A stretch of 64,000 nt of DNA from DATEDA01 sp963827595 (GCA_963827595.1 CAWHBT010000006.1:186001-250000); one strand, 5' to 3'; positions 41,954 through 51,844 are shown, numbered from the stretch's first letter. Notes: a model not told the origin generated them from the letters alone. Numbers and translations: made by a program.

Positions 41954-44286
41954 TTAGCGGCTGCTCACTTCCGGCTCAAGCACTTGAGCGCGGCGCCCCC
42001 CGCCGCCGGCAGGTCGCAGCGCCCGCCACACCCGCTCGTGCGTCGCCGGCATGTCGACGTGGGCAAGGCCGGTGCTCGCGTGGAGGGCGTCCACGACCGC
42101 ACTGATCACCGCGGCCGGAGCACCGACCGCACCCGACTCCCCCGCGCCCTTCACGCCGAGAGGGTTCGTCGTGCACAGGGTATGGTTGAAGCTGCACTCG
42201 AACGACGGCACGTCGTCCGCGCGCGGCAGCGCGTAGTCCATGAACGACCCGGTCAGGAGTTGCGCCGTTTCCGGATCGTAGTACCCGTGCTCGAGCAGCG
42301 CCTGCCCGACCCCCTGGACGGTGCCGCCATGCACCTGGCCTTCGAGCAGCAGCGGGTTCATGGCGCGCCCGAAGTCGTCGACGATCGTGTAGCGCTCGAT
42401 GCGGGTCGCGCCGGTCTCGGGGTCGATCTCGACCTCGACGATGTGACAGCCGTTCGGATAGGTGTACTTGTCGGGATTGCGCGTGTGCGTGGCCGCGAGG
42501 CCACCAGCCTTGGCCGCCACCGCGAACAGCGACACGCCGCGGTCCGTGCCCGCGATCCGGTAGTGTCCGTCGCGGTACTCCACGTCGGCGGCGGCGGCTT
42601 CGAGGAGGCCCGCCGCGGTCTCCTGGCCCTTCGCGACCGCCTCGTCGGCGGCGGCGGTCGCCGCAACACCGCCGATCGCGAGGAAGCGGCTGCCGCCGGT
42701 CATGCCGTCGGGGGTGACGTCGGTGTCGCCCTGCACGACCTCGATCGCGTCGGCGTCGATTCCGAGGGCGGCCGAGAGCACCTGCTTGAAGCCGGTGACG
42801 TGGCCCTGCCCGTTGTCCTGCATGCCCGAGAGCAGCGTGACCCGGCCGTCGCCGCCGATGCGCAGGGTCACCGTGTCGGGGCTCCCGGCGCCGCAGCGCT
42901 CGATGTACATCCCGAGGCCGATCCCGCGCAGCCGCCCGCGCCGGACGGCGGCGGCCCGGCGCCCCGGGAATCCGGCCCAGTCGGCGTGCTGCATGGCGAG
43001 CGCCATGGTGCCGGCGAAGTCCCCGCTGTCGTACTCGCTCTCGACCGGCGTCCGGTACGGGAACGCGTCGATGAAGTTGCGCCGCCGGATCTCGTCCGGC
43101 CCGAGCCCGAGCTCGCGCGCCGCGACGTCGACGATCCGCTCGATGAGATAGATCCCCTCGGGGCGGCCCGCGCCGCGATAGGCATCGACCGGCACGGTGT
43201 GGGTGACGACGCCTTTCACTGCCAGCGAGATCGCCGGGATGCGGTAGACGCTCGAGAGCACGTACAGCGCGAGCTGCGGGATGAACGGGCCGAAGTTCGA
43301 CAGGTACGCGCCCATGTTCGCGTAGGTGGTCGCGCGCAGCGCGAGGAACTCGCGCCTGCGCGTCGAGGGCAAGCTCGGCGATCGAGTGGTTGTCGCGTCC
43401 CTGGACGTCGGCGAGGAAGGTCTCGCTGCGCTCGCCGGTCCAGCGCACCGGACGCTTCAGCTTGCGCGATGCCCACACGACCAGCGGCTGCTCCGGATGC
43501 AGGAAGATCTTCATGCCGAACCCGCCGCCGACGTCGCCCGACACCACGCGCAGCTGCTGCGGATCGAGCTTGAGGATCTGGCCGGCGATCTGGCCGCGGA
43601 TCAGGTGCGGTCCCTGCGTCGGGGTGTAGAGCGTCGAGCGATCGGTCGCCGGATCGTAGTCGGCGACCGCCGCTCGCGGTTCGAGCGGATTCGCGACCAG
43701 CCGGTTGTTGACGAACTCGAGCCGGGTGACGTGCTGCGCCCGCGCGAACGCCGCGTCGACCGCCGCGCGGTCGCCGAGCGCGAGGTCGAAGCAGACGTTG
43801 TTTTTTATGTCCGCCCACACCTGTGGCGCGCCCGGCGTCGTCGCCGCGTGGGTGGCGGCGACGGCCGGCAGCGGCTCGAAGTCCGCCTCGATCAGCTCCG
43901 CCGCGTCCTTGGCGCGCGGTGCCGAGTCGGCGACGACGAGCGCGACCGGGTCGCCGACGTGGCGCACGCGATCGAGCGCGAGCAGCGGCCGTGGCGTCTC
44001 CCCGCGCGGCGAGCCGTCGACGTTGGTCACCGGGACCATGCAGGGGATGTCGCCGAGCCCGTCGGCGCGCACGTCCGCGCCGGTGAGGACGGCGACCACG
44101 CCCGGCGCGCGCCGCGCCGCGGACACGTCGAGCCGCCGGAGCGCGGCGTGGGCGTGCGGCGAGCGCAACACGAACGCATGGGCCTCGTTCGGCAGGCGCA
44201 CGTCGTCGGCGTAGCGCCCAGCGCCCTTTATCGAGGGTGGGATCTTCGGCCCGGGTAACGGCCTGGCCGAATGCGAATTTCGCCAT
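41954..44286 (-). CDS. CoxL/xanthine dehydrogenase-type molybdopterin subunit, two frameshifts
   Basis: Large subunit of a molybdenum hydroxylase, 776 residues once corrected. Three frames together give one intact protein: MAKFAFGQAVTRAEDPTLDKG, then DDVRLPNEAHAFVLRSPHAH through GGGFGMKIFLHPEQPLVVW, then REFLALRATTYANMG through DAYRGAGRPEG, GMQDNGQGHVTGFKQ, GMTGGSRF and the late GVKGAGESGAVG with the catalytic Glu. Single extra bases near 44217 and 43355 break the frame. No FAD or [2Fe-2S] partner subunits are adjacent, so electron transfer would need distant genes. Substrate unknown. Confidence 0.85.
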
Positions 44287-44429
44287 GGCAGGAAGGTCCT
44301 CGCAGCGTTTGCGTCGTGCCAACTATGCTACGACAACTGCCGCGAGCGATGCTTTAAAATACGCTGCCTTCGCAACGGCGTGCGGCGCGCGAGCCGCGCC
44401 GCAGCCCGACGCGAGGCGCGACGGACGAG

Positions 44430-45218
44430 GTGGGATTGGCACCAGGGTCGGGCAACGAACGCGAGGGGCTCGAGCGCGGCGAGTCCTTCATCGGGCCCGG
44501 CACGCCGGCGCAGGCGGAGCGCCGCCTCTGCCGCGAGGATCTCGTCGACAACGTGCTCCGCCGCGCGCTCGAGCACTCCGTGCTCGCCCCCGAGCTGCTC
44601 TCCGAGGAGGCGCTCGAGACGTCGCTGCAGGTGGCGCTCGCCTCGGCGCATCGCCAGCCCGACGTGTGGCTGTTCGCGTACGGCTCGCTCGTCTGGAACC
44701 CGGTGCTCGACTTCGAGGAGCGCCTCGTCGCCACCGTGCATGGCTACCACCGCAGCTTCTGCCTCCTGTCGCGCATCAACCGCGGCACGCCGGAGAAGCC
44801 GGGGCTCGTGCTCGGGTTGGACCGCGGCGGCCGCTGCACCGGCGTCGCCTACCGGATTCCCGCGCGGCTCGCCGAGATCGAGCTGCGGCTGCTGTGGCGG
44901 CGCGAGATGCTGCTCGGTTCGTACGCGCCGCGCTGGGTGCTGGTGACGCACGGCGACCGGAGCCTGCGCGCGCTGGCGTTCGCCGTGAACCGCGAGCGCT
45001 CGGGCTACGCCGGCCGTCTGCCGGCCGAAGCGATCGTCGAGCGCCTGATCCACGCCCGCGGCCGGATCGGCACCGGCCTCGATTACCTCCGGCAGACGAT
45101 CGACGGCCTCGCCGCGGTCGGCATCCGCGACCCGCACCTGATCCGCCTCGAGGCGCTCGCCCGCCAGCGGCTCGGGGAGGACGAGCCGCATCGGCCGCGC
45201 GCCGACCTGCAGCTCTAG
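44430..45218 (+). CDS. ChaC-like gamma-glutamylcyclotransferase, copy 1
   Basis: The product is 262 residues. The family signature FAYGSLVWNP and VHGYHRSFCLLS, with GYAGRLPAEAIV later, match ChaC proteins, which convert gamma-glutamyl peptides such as glutathione to 5-oxoproline. The start GTG at 44430 gives a 78-residue N-terminal region before the domain; a shorter start is possible. Its stop shares CTAG (45215-45218) with the convergent alpha/beta hydrolase gene. A related copy lies at 46378. Confidence 0.85.
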   Translation: MGLAPGSGNEREGLERGESFIGPGTPAQAERRLCREDLVDNVLRRALEHSVLAPELLSEEALETSLQVALASAHRQPDVWLFAYGSLVWNPVLDFEERLVATVHGYHRSFCLLSRINRGTPEKPGLVLGLDRGGRCTGVAYRIPARLAEIELRLLWRREMLLGSYAPRWVLVTHGDRSLRALAFAVNRERSGYAGRLPAEAIVERLIHARGRIGTGLDYLRQTIDGLAAVGIRDPHLIRLEALARQRLGEDEPHRPRADLQL

Positions 45219-46267
45219 CGCGCCAGCAGGAAGTCGCGAACGACCCCGATCTGGTCGTCGGTCATCAGCCACGGCGCGTGGCCGACTCCCGGGAACTCGA
45301 CTAGGCGCGCGCGCGGGCCGCGCTCGGCCATCTGCTTCGCGGTCGCCTCGAGCAGCATGTCGGACTGCGCGCCCCGCAGCACGAGCGTCGGGCACTTGAT
45401 TCGCTCCCACTGCGGCCAGAGGTCGACGCCCTGCAGGAAGTCGCCGCCGAACTCGATGTCGCCGTGGTTCGCGCGCCGGAGCCCGCTGACGATGCCGGGG
45501 TCGTACGCGAGGCTGTAGGTGCGGTCGTCGTTGCGCCGCACGCTGTGGCGGGCGACGTGCCGCCACTTGCGGTTGGGCAGCGGGCCGAAGGACGCGCAGG
45601 CGACGCGCAGATGCTCCTCCACGGCGCGCAGGTTCTTGAACTTCGCGTTCAGCCCGGACTGCACGTTCTTCAGCCGCGCGAGTCCCGACCACGGCACGAG
45701 CGGGCCGACGTCGTTCAGCACGAGCCGCCCGATCGGCGACCCCGCCTTCGCCGCGAGCATCATGCCGATCAGCCCGCCCATCGACGTTCCCACCCAGTCG
45801 ATCCGGCGCGGGCGCCCCAGGCGGTGCAGGATTCCGGCGAGCCACGCGAGCGTCCCCCCGGAGCGCGCCGCGAGGTGCGCGATCAACGCCGCGGCCTCGG
45901 ACTGGTAGAGCGCGAAGCCGTAGTCCGACTTGTCCGGCAGCCAGTCGCTGCGGCCGCGGCCGGCGACGTCCATGCACACGACGCGGCAGTCGGGTGCGAG
46001 CTCCGCGGCGAGGTAGTCGAAGTCGCGGCTGTTGCGCGTGAGGCCGTGCACGCAGATGACGACGTGCGGGTTGTGCGAGCTTCCCCACTCCGTGTAGGCC
46101 ACGCGGTGGAAGCCGCTCGGGCCGAGGCTGGGAAACTGACGGTGGCGGGGGATCGCGAACCTCGACGGCTGGGCGCGCGCCGGTCGCGGCGCGACGACCG
46201 TTGAACGTGGCGGGCCCGTGATTGTGGTCGGAGGGTTCCGTCGCGGCAAGCGCGTCTCACCGTGCAC
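45215..46267 (-). CDS. Alpha/beta hydrolase
   Basis: The product is up to 350 residues. Canonical features are VHGLTRNSRDFDYL (oxyanion loop), the nucleophile elbow GTSMGG, LRGAQSDML with the Asp region, and a C-terminal GHAPW carrying the catalytic His. The first 45 or so residues are Arg/Pro-rich and may not be translated; the conserved part begins at FPSLGPSGFHRVAYTEWG and no good start codon is evident closer to it. It lies between two ChaC genes, convergent with the first and divergent from the second. Substrate unknown. Confidence 0.8.
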   Translation of the reverse strand: MHGETRLPRRNPPTTITGPPRSTVVAPRPARAQPSRFAIPRHRQFPSLGPSGFHRVAYTEWGSSHNPHVVICVHGLTRNSRDFDYLAAELAPDCRVVCMDVAGRGRSDWLPDKSDYGFALYQSEAAALIAHLAARSGGTLAWLAGILHRLGRPRRIDWVGTSMGGLIGMMLAAKAGSPIGRLVLNDVGPLVPWSGLARLKNVQSGLNAKFKNLRAVEEHLRVACASFGPLPNRKWRHVARHSVRRNDDRTYSLAYDPGIVSGLRRANHGDIEFGGDFLQGVDLWPQWERIKCPTLVLRGAQSDMLLEATAKQMAERGPRARLVEFPGVGHAPWLMTDDQIGVVRDFLLAR

Positions 46268-46377
46268 CGAACGAGTGCCTACTGGCGACGGGCCGCGGTC
46301 CGTGAAACACTTCCGCGCCGGGCCCGAGGACGCGCTGTCAACCGACGCGCGTGCCGCCCGTTGGGCCGCTTGGCGCC

Positions 46378-47064
46378 ATGTCCCTGACCCGCGACGACCT
46401 GAAGAACGACCGCCTGCGGCGGCTCTGGAACGAGTGCGGCGCGCTGCCCCATCCGCTGTCCGATGCCGAGCTCGAGGCGTCGATCGGCTGGGCGCTGTCC
46501 GGGGCCGGCGCCGGCGATGTCTGGGTCTTCGGCTACGGCTCGCTCATGTGGAATCCGCTCTTCCACTACTCGGAGCAGCGGCCCGCCATGCTGCGCGGCT
46601 TTCACCGCCGCTTCTGCCTGTGGTCGATCACGAGCCGCGGCACGCGCGAGCGGCCGGGGCTGGTGCTCGGCCTCGATCGCGGCGGCTCGTGCCAAGGCGT
46701 CGCCTACCGGCTGCCGGCGGGCGAGGCGCCGCACGAGCTGAAGCTGCTCTGGAATCGCGAGATGGTGCTCGGTTCGTACGAGCCGCGCTGGGCGCGGGTC
46801 GAGGCCGCGCCCGGTCCCGCGAGCGGCGGCTGCGCCGAGGAACTCCGCGCGCTCGTCTTCACGGTGAACCGGGAACACCCCAACTATGCCGGGAGGCTCC
46901 CGCTCGACGCGGTCGTGGCCGCGCTCGCCGCCGCATCCGGGCACCTCGGTTCCTCGGCCGAGTATCTCTTCCGCGCGGTCGACGCGCTCGCGGCGCACGG
47001 GCTCCGCGACTCGCACCTGGAGACGCTCCGCCGCCGCGTCCAGCAGGCGGCCGGCTCGCTCTAG
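46378..47064 (+). CDS. ChaC-like gamma-glutamylcyclotransferase, copy 2
   Basis: The product is 228 residues from the ATG at 46378, which gives the natural N-terminus (MSLTRDDLKNDRLRRLW). An upstream GTG would add nine unlikely residues. It carries FGYGSLMWNP and a GYAGRLP-like NYAGRLPLDAVV segment. It is clearly paralogous to the gene at 44430, but the N-terminal regions differ. Its stop shares CTAG (47061-47064) with the convergent MarR gene. Confidence 0.86.
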   Translation: MSLTRDDLKNDRLRRLWNECGALPHPLSDAELEASIGWALSGAGAGDVWVFGYGSLMWNPLFHYSEQRPAMLRGFHRRFCLWSITSRGTRERPGLVLGLDRGGSCQGVAYRLPAGEAPHELKLLWNREMVLGSYEPRWARVEAAPGPASGGCAEELRALVFTVNREHPNYAGRLPLDAVVAALAAASGHLGSSAEYLFRAVDALAAHGLRDSHLETLRRRVQQAAGSL

Positions 47065-47558
47065 CCGCCCGCGGCCTTCTCGGCGGCGAGCTGGAGCTTG
47101 GCGAGCAGCCGTTCGAGCTCGCGCTGCTCGCCCGGGGCGAGCGCCGCGAGCAGCACCCGCGCGCGGGCGCGCGCGAGCAGGGTGGCGCGCCGGTAGAGGG
47201 CGCGCCCCTTGGTCGTGAGGCGCAGGACCGTCCGGCGCGCGTCGAACGGATCGTGCGTTCGCTCGACGACCCCGCGCCGCGCGAGCGCCTGGGCGGCGCG
47301 GGCGGCGCGCCCCTTCCCGGTCGCGCCGCGCGCCGCCGCTTCCACCAGGGAGACCGGCGCACCGTCGCCGAGCACGGTCAGGAGGCGCCACTCCGCCGCG
47401 TCGAGGCCGAACCGGCGGATGCGCTGCCGCGCTTCGGCCGTCCCGAGCAGGGCCGCGAGCGTCGCAATCCGCGGTAGCAGCGAGCTCGCCGCCCCGCGCG
47501 CGCGCCGGTGCCGGCGCGCCCCGGTCCGGCTCCCGTTCCGCTTGCGGCGCGTGCTCAC
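47061..47558 (-). CDS. MarR-family transcriptional regulator
   Basis: The product is 165 residues from the GTG at 47558, with the winged-helix core: FGLDAAEWRLLTVLGDG, a recognition helix within VEAAARGATGKGRAARAAQAL, and the wing (DPFDARRTVLRLTTKGRAL). It is divergent from hppD across 109 bases, so it may control tyrosine catabolism. The shared region has a tandem CTACAAT repeat near 47625-47640 that could overlap the operator or promoter. That role is inference. Confidence 0.8.
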   Translation of the reverse strand: MSTRRKRNGSRTGARRHRRARGAASSLLPRIATLAALLGTAEARQRIRRFGLDAAEWRLLTVLGDGAPVSLVEAAARGATGKGRAARAAQALARRGVVERTHDPFDARRTVLRLTTKGRALYRRATLLARARARVLLAALAPGEQRELERLLAKLQLAAEKAAGG

Positions 47559-47667
47559 GATGCAATTATCGCGACTTCGCCGGTTCCGGGACGTCGCCGC
47601 CGCGAAACGACCGCGCCGGTCGCCTACAATCCTACAATCCGTCGTGAACCTCCGCCGGGAGACTGCC

Positions 47668-48756
47668 ATGCCGGAGTTGTGGGACAACCCCATGGGCACG
47701 GACGGGTTCGAGTTCGTCGAATACGCCGCGCCCGATCCCAAGGCCATGGGCGCGCTCTTCGAGCGCCTGGGCTTCAAGGCGATCGCGCACCACCGCCACA
47801 AGGACGTGGCGCTGTACCGCCAGGGCGAGATCAACTTCATCGTCAACGCGGAGCCGGATTCGTTCGCCCAGCGTTTCGCGCGGCTGCACGGGCCGAGCAT
47901 CTGCGCGATCGCATTCCGCGTGGCCGACGCCAAGGTCGCTTACGAGCGCGCGGTGGACCTCGGCGCCTGGGGCTACGCGGGCCACGCCGGGCCGGGCGAG
48001 CTGAACATCCCGGCGATCAAGGGCATCGGGGATTCGCTCATCTACTTCATCGACCGCTGGCGCGGCAAGCACGGCAAGACCACCGGCGACATCGGCAACA
48101 TCGGCTTCTACGACGTGGACTTCGAGCCGTTGGCGGGCGCCGACCTGAATCCCGCGGGTCACGGCCTCGCCAGCATCGACCATCTCACGCACAACGTGCA
48201 CAAGGGGCGCATGCAGGAGTGGGCCGACTTCTACGAACGGCTGTTCAACTTCCGCGAGCTCCGCTACTTCGACATCGAGGGTCAGGTCACCGGCGTCAAG
48301 AGCAAGGCGATGACCAGCCCCTGCGGCAAGATCCGCATCCCGATCAACGAGGAGGGGACCGAGACCGCCGGGCAGATCCAGGAGTACCTCGACAAGTACC
48401 GCGGCGAGGGCATCCAGCACATCGCGCTCGGGTCGACGGATCTCTTCCGGACGGTGGATGCGCTGCGTGCGAAAGGCGTGAAGCTCCTCGATACGAACGA
48501 CACCTATTACGAGCTCATCGACCGGCGCATCCCCGGGCACGGCGAGAGGGTCGCCGAGCTGCAGCGCCGCAGGATCCTCATCGACGGCAAGGCCGGGGCG
48601 CTGCTGCTGCAGATCTTCTCCGAGAACCAGCTCGGGCCCATCTTCTTCGAGTTCATCCAGCGCAAGGGCGACGAGGGCTTTGGCGAGGGCAACTTCAAGG
48701 CGCTGTTCGAGGCGATCGAGCTCGACCAGATCCGGCGGGGGACGCTCAAGGCTTGA
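47668..48756 (+). CDS. hppD: 4-hydroxyphenylpyruvate dioxygenase
   Basis: Non-heme iron enzyme turning 4-hydroxyphenylpyruvate into homogentisate. The product is 362 residues. The iron ligands are evident: His in IDHLTHNV, His in IQHIALGS and Glu in FFEFIQRKGD near the C-terminus. ATG 47668 gives the family start (MPELWDNPMGTDGFEF). It is the first gene of a tyrosine-degradation block with hmgA and fumarylacetoacetase, 356 bases before hmgA. Confidence 0.96.
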   Translation: MPELWDNPMGTDGFEFVEYAAPDPKAMGALFERLGFKAIAHHRHKDVALYRQGEINFIVNAEPDSFAQRFARLHGPSICAIAFRVADAKVAYERAVDLGAWGYAGHAGPGELNIPAIKGIGDSLIYFIDRWRGKHGKTTGDIGNIGFYDVDFEPLAGADLNPAGHGLASIDHLTHNVHKGRMQEWADFYERLFNFRELRYFDIEGQVTGVKSKAMTSPCGKIRIPINEEGTETAGQIQEYLDKYRGEGIQHIALGSTDLFRTVDALRAKGVKLLDTNDTYYELIDRRIPGHGERVAELQRRRILIDGKAGALLLQIFSENQLGPIFFEFIQRKGDEGFGEGNFKALFEAIELDQIRRGTLKA

Positions 48757-49112
48757 GGTCGCCACGGGGTTGGTGCCGGGAACCGGCGGCGGCGGCCGTG
48801 CCCCCTCCGCCCCTCCCCGAAGCAGACGACCCGGACGCCGCCGCCGGATTCCCGGCATTGGCAGCGCGTCGCAACCGCAGCGCGCCGTGCGCATCCTCCT
48901 GGCACGCGGCGCCCGCGCCTATCGGGGCCTCCCTGAAACGTGCCCACCAGAAACCCTGGTAAGGGGCGCGGCGTGAACGACTGCGCGCCGGATCGTGGCG
49001 ATGCGCCGGAGCATCGCGCCCGACGCCCGCTCCGGGGTCGGCATCGTCGAGGGCCCTCGGGAGTCGGTCGCGCGGCGTTATGATTTGCGTCTCGCCCCAG
49101 CGTGCGGACCCC
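48757..49112. other. Intergenic region between hppD and hmgA
   Basis: No gene is seen in 356 bases. A 7-bp inverted repeat (GCGATGC/GCATCGC, 48998-49017) and a GAGGGCCCTC palindrome near 49050 could be regulatory. TATGAT at 49079-49084 is a possible -10 for hmgA but has no good -35. Confidence 0.45.
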
Positions 49113-50468
49113 ATGAGCACCGCAACCAGCACCAAAACCGCGACCGGTCAGACGGCGTCCCGGGCTGCGGACGGCGACGTCCGGTACCAGTCGGGCTTCG
49201 CAAACGAGTTCGCGACCGAGGCGCTTCCCGGGGCATTGCCGGTCGGCCAGAACTCCCCGCAGCGTTGCCCGTACGGGCTCTACGCCGAGCAGATCTCCGG
49301 CACCGCCTTCACCGCGCCACGCCATGTCAACCGGCGCACCTGGTGCTATCGCATCCGCCCGAGTGCGCATCATCAGCCGTTCCGGCGCATCGACAACGGG
49401 CTGGTGACGAGCGACTTCGCGCAGGCGGTCGCCACGCCGAACCAGCTCCGCTGGGATCCGCTCCCGATCCCGGCCAAGCCGGTCGACTTCGTCGACGGCC
49501 TCATCACCATGGCGGGCAACGGTGCGCCGGAGGCCCAGGCGGGGGCCGGCATCCACGTCTACGCCGCGAACCGCTCGATGACCGACCGGTACTTCAGCAA
49601 CGCCGACGGCGAGCTCCTGATCGTCCCGCAGCAGGGCCGGCTCCGGCTCGCGACGGAGATGGGCCTCGTCGCGATCGAGCCGCAGGAGATCGCGGTGGTG
49701 CCGCGCGGCGTGCGCTTCCGCGTCGAGCTCCCCGACGGCGCCGCGCGCGGCTACGTGTGCGAGAACTTCGGCGCGCCGTTCCGGCTGCCGGATCTCGGCG
49801 TGATCGGATCGAACGGCCTCGCGAACCCACGCGATTTCGGCACCCCGGTCGCGTGGTACGAGGACCGCGAAGGGAAGTTCGAGCTCGTCAACAAGTTCGC
49901 CGGCAACCTGTGGGCGGCGGAGCTCGACCACTCGCCGCTCGACGTCGTCGCCTGGCACGGCAACCTCGCGCCGTACCGGTACGACCTGCGGCGGTTCAAC
50001 GTCATCGGCTCCACCAGCTACGACCACCCGGATCCGTCGATCTTCCTCGTGCTCCAAGCGCCGTCCGACACCCCCGGGGTCGACCTGATCGACTTCGTGA
50101 TCTTCCCGCCGCGCTGGCTCGTCCAGGAGCACACGTTCCGCCCGCCGTGGTTCCATCGCAACGTGGCGAGCGAGTTCATGGGGCTCGTCCACGGCGCGTA
50201 CGACGCCAAGGCCGGGGGGTTCGTGCCGGGCGGGGCGTCGCTGCACAACTGCATGACCGGTCACGGCCCCGACGCCGAGACGTTCGAGCGCGCTTCCACG
50301 CGCGAGCTCTCGCAGCCGGATCGCATCACCGACACGATGGCGTTCATGTTCGAGACCCGGCTCATCATCCGGCCGACCCGGTTCGCGCTCGAGGCCTCGC
50401 AGCTGCAGCACGACTACGCCGCGTGCTGGCAGGGGCTGAAGCGGCGCTTCGATCCGTCGCGGCCCTGA
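49113..50468 (+). CDS. hmgA: Homogentisate 1,2-dioxygenase
   Basis: Ring-cleaving Fe(II) enzyme that makes maleylacetoacetate from homogentisate. The product is 451 residues. Family signatures include RYQSGFANEFATEALPGALP, PPRWLVQEHTFRPPWFHRN with the first His ligand, the Glu in ASEFMGL, and LHNCMTGHGPD with the last His. ATG 49113 is preferred over an upstream in-frame ATG that adds 11 unconserved residues. The next gene starts at the base after its stop. Confidence 0.97.
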   Translation: MSTATSTKTATGQTASRAADGDVRYQSGFANEFATEALPGALPVGQNSPQRCPYGLYAEQISGTAFTAPRHVNRRTWCYRIRPSAHHQPFRRIDNGLVTSDFAQAVATPNQLRWDPLPIPAKPVDFVDGLITMAGNGAPEAQAGAGIHVYAANRSMTDRYFSNADGELLIVPQQGRLRLATEMGLVAIEPQEIAVVPRGVRFRVELPDGAARGYVCENFGAPFRLPDLGVIGSNGLANPRDFGTPVAWYEDREGKFELVNKFAGNLWAAELDHSPLDVVAWHGNLAPYRYDLRRFNVIGSTSYDHPDPSIFLVLQAPSDTPGVDLIDFVIFPPRWLVQEHTFRPPWFHRNVASEFMGLVHGAYDAKAGGFVPGGASLHNCMTGHGPDAETFERASTRELSQPDRITDTMAFMFETRLIIRPTRFALEASQLQHDYAACWQGLKRRFDPSRP

Positions 50469-51791
50469 ATGAGCCATAGCAACGAAACCCACGACCCGCG
50501 GCTCGCGAGCTGGGTCGACGCCGCCAACGCACCCGGCGCCGACTTCCCCGTCCAGAACCTGCCGTTCGCGGTGTTCCGCCGCCGCGGCTCGAACGAGGCC
50601 TTCCGGGGCGGGGTCGCGATCGGGGACCAGGTCCTCGATCTCGCGGCGGCGCACCGCGCGGACGCGTTCTCCGGCGAGGCCGCCGCGGCCGCGGCGAGCT
50701 GCAGCGCCCCGAGCCTCAACGCCTTCATGGCGATGGGGCCGCGCGCGTGGTCGGGCCTGCGCCTCGGCCTCTCGCGCGCGCTGCGCGAAGGCTCGCCGAT
50801 GGAGCAGCGCCTGCGCGGCTGCCTCGTGCCGCAAGGGCAGGTGGAGTTCGCCGTCCCGGCGCAGATCGGCGACTTCACCGACTTCTACGCCTCCGTGCAC
50901 CACGCGCTGCGGGTGGGCAAGCAGTTCCGCCCCGACAACCCGCTCCTGCCGAACTACAAGTGGGTGCCGATCGCCTACCACGGGCGGAGCTCCTCGATCG
51001 GCGTCAGCGGCCAGAGCTTTCGCGCGCCCGGTGGGGCAGACGCATGCCGCCGGGCGCGGGCGAGCCGGCGTTCGGCCCCAGCACGCGGCTCGACTACGAG
51101 CTCGAGGTCGGCGTCTTCGTCGGCGTCGGCAACGAGCCCGGGCAGCGCGATCGCGATCGCCGACGCCGAGCGGCACGTCTTCGGCCTGTGCCTGCTCAAC
51201 GACTGGTCGGCGCGCGACATCCAGGCGTGGGAGTACCAGCCGCTCGGGCCGTTCCTCGCGAAGAACTTCGCGAGCACGATCTCGCCGTGGATCGTGACGC
51301 TGGAGGCGCTCGCGCCCTACCGCGACGCGTGGACCCGGGACGCGTCGGACCCGCAGCCGCTCGCCTACCTCGACGAGCCGGAGCAGCGGGCGAGCGGCGC
51401 GATCGACCTGCAGCTCGAGGCGTGGCTCGAGACGCCGACGATGCGGGATGCCGGAGGGCCGCCTGCCCGGCTATCCCATACGAGCTTCCGGCACGCGTAC
51501 TGGACGATCTTCCAGATGGTCGCCCACCACACGGTGACCGGCTGCAACCTCCAGCCGGGCGATCTGCTCGGCAGCGGCACGCAGTCCGGCCCTGCGCCCG
51601 AGGAAGGCGGTTGCCTGCTCGAGCTCTCGGCCGGCGGCAAGCAGCCGATCCAGCTCCCGGGCGGCGAGTCGCGCACCTTCCTCGAGGACGGCGACTGCCT
51701 GATCCTCCGGGGCTGGTGCGAGAAGCCCGGCGCCGCGCGCGTCGGCTTCGGCGAGTGCCGGGCGACGGTGCTGCCTGCCGTCCCGCTGTAA
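50469..51791 (+). CDS. fahA: Fumarylacetoacetase with a scrambled internal segment (three 1-base insertions)
   Basis: Last enzyme of the homogentisate pathway. It splits fumarylacetoacetate to fumarate and acetoacetate. The frame is open for 440 residues, and the N-terminal SH3-like part and the C-terminal catalytic part (LLNDWSARDIQAWEYQPLGPFL) match the family. Residues about 188-227 do not. The expected sequence (VGQT, then MPPGAGEPAFGPS, then LDYELEVGVFVGVGNEPGQ) lies in the other two frames. Extra bases near 51030, 51043 and 51149 explain this and together restore the frame. Read literally, the protein loses the Glu pair in LDYELEV that binds the metal. Likely sequence error. Confidence 0.88.
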   Translation: MSHSNETHDPRLASWVDAANAPGADFPVQNLPFAVFRRRGSNEAFRGGVAIGDQVLDLAAAHRADAFSGEAAAAAASCSAPSLNAFMAMGPRAWSGLRLGLSRALREGSPMEQRLRGCLVPQGQVEFAVPAQIGDFTDFYASVHHALRVGKQFRPDNPLLPNYKWVPIAYHGRSSSIGVSGQSFRAPGGADACRRARASRRSAPARGSTTSSRSASSSASATSPGSAIAIADAERHVFGLCLLNDWSARDIQAWEYQPLGPFLAKNFASTISPWIVTLEALAPYRDAWTRDASDPQPLAYLDEPEQRASGAIDLQLEAWLETPTMRDAGGPPARLSHTSFRHAYWTIFQMVAHHTVTGCNLQPGDLLGSGTQSGPAPEEGGCLLELSAGGKQPIQLPGGESRTFLEDGDCLILRGWCEKPGAARVGFGECRATVLPAVPL

Positions 51792-51844
51792 GTGGCCACT
51801 GCGGGTCGGGCCGGTACAATGCGCGCCTTTCGCGCGGCCCCGGC

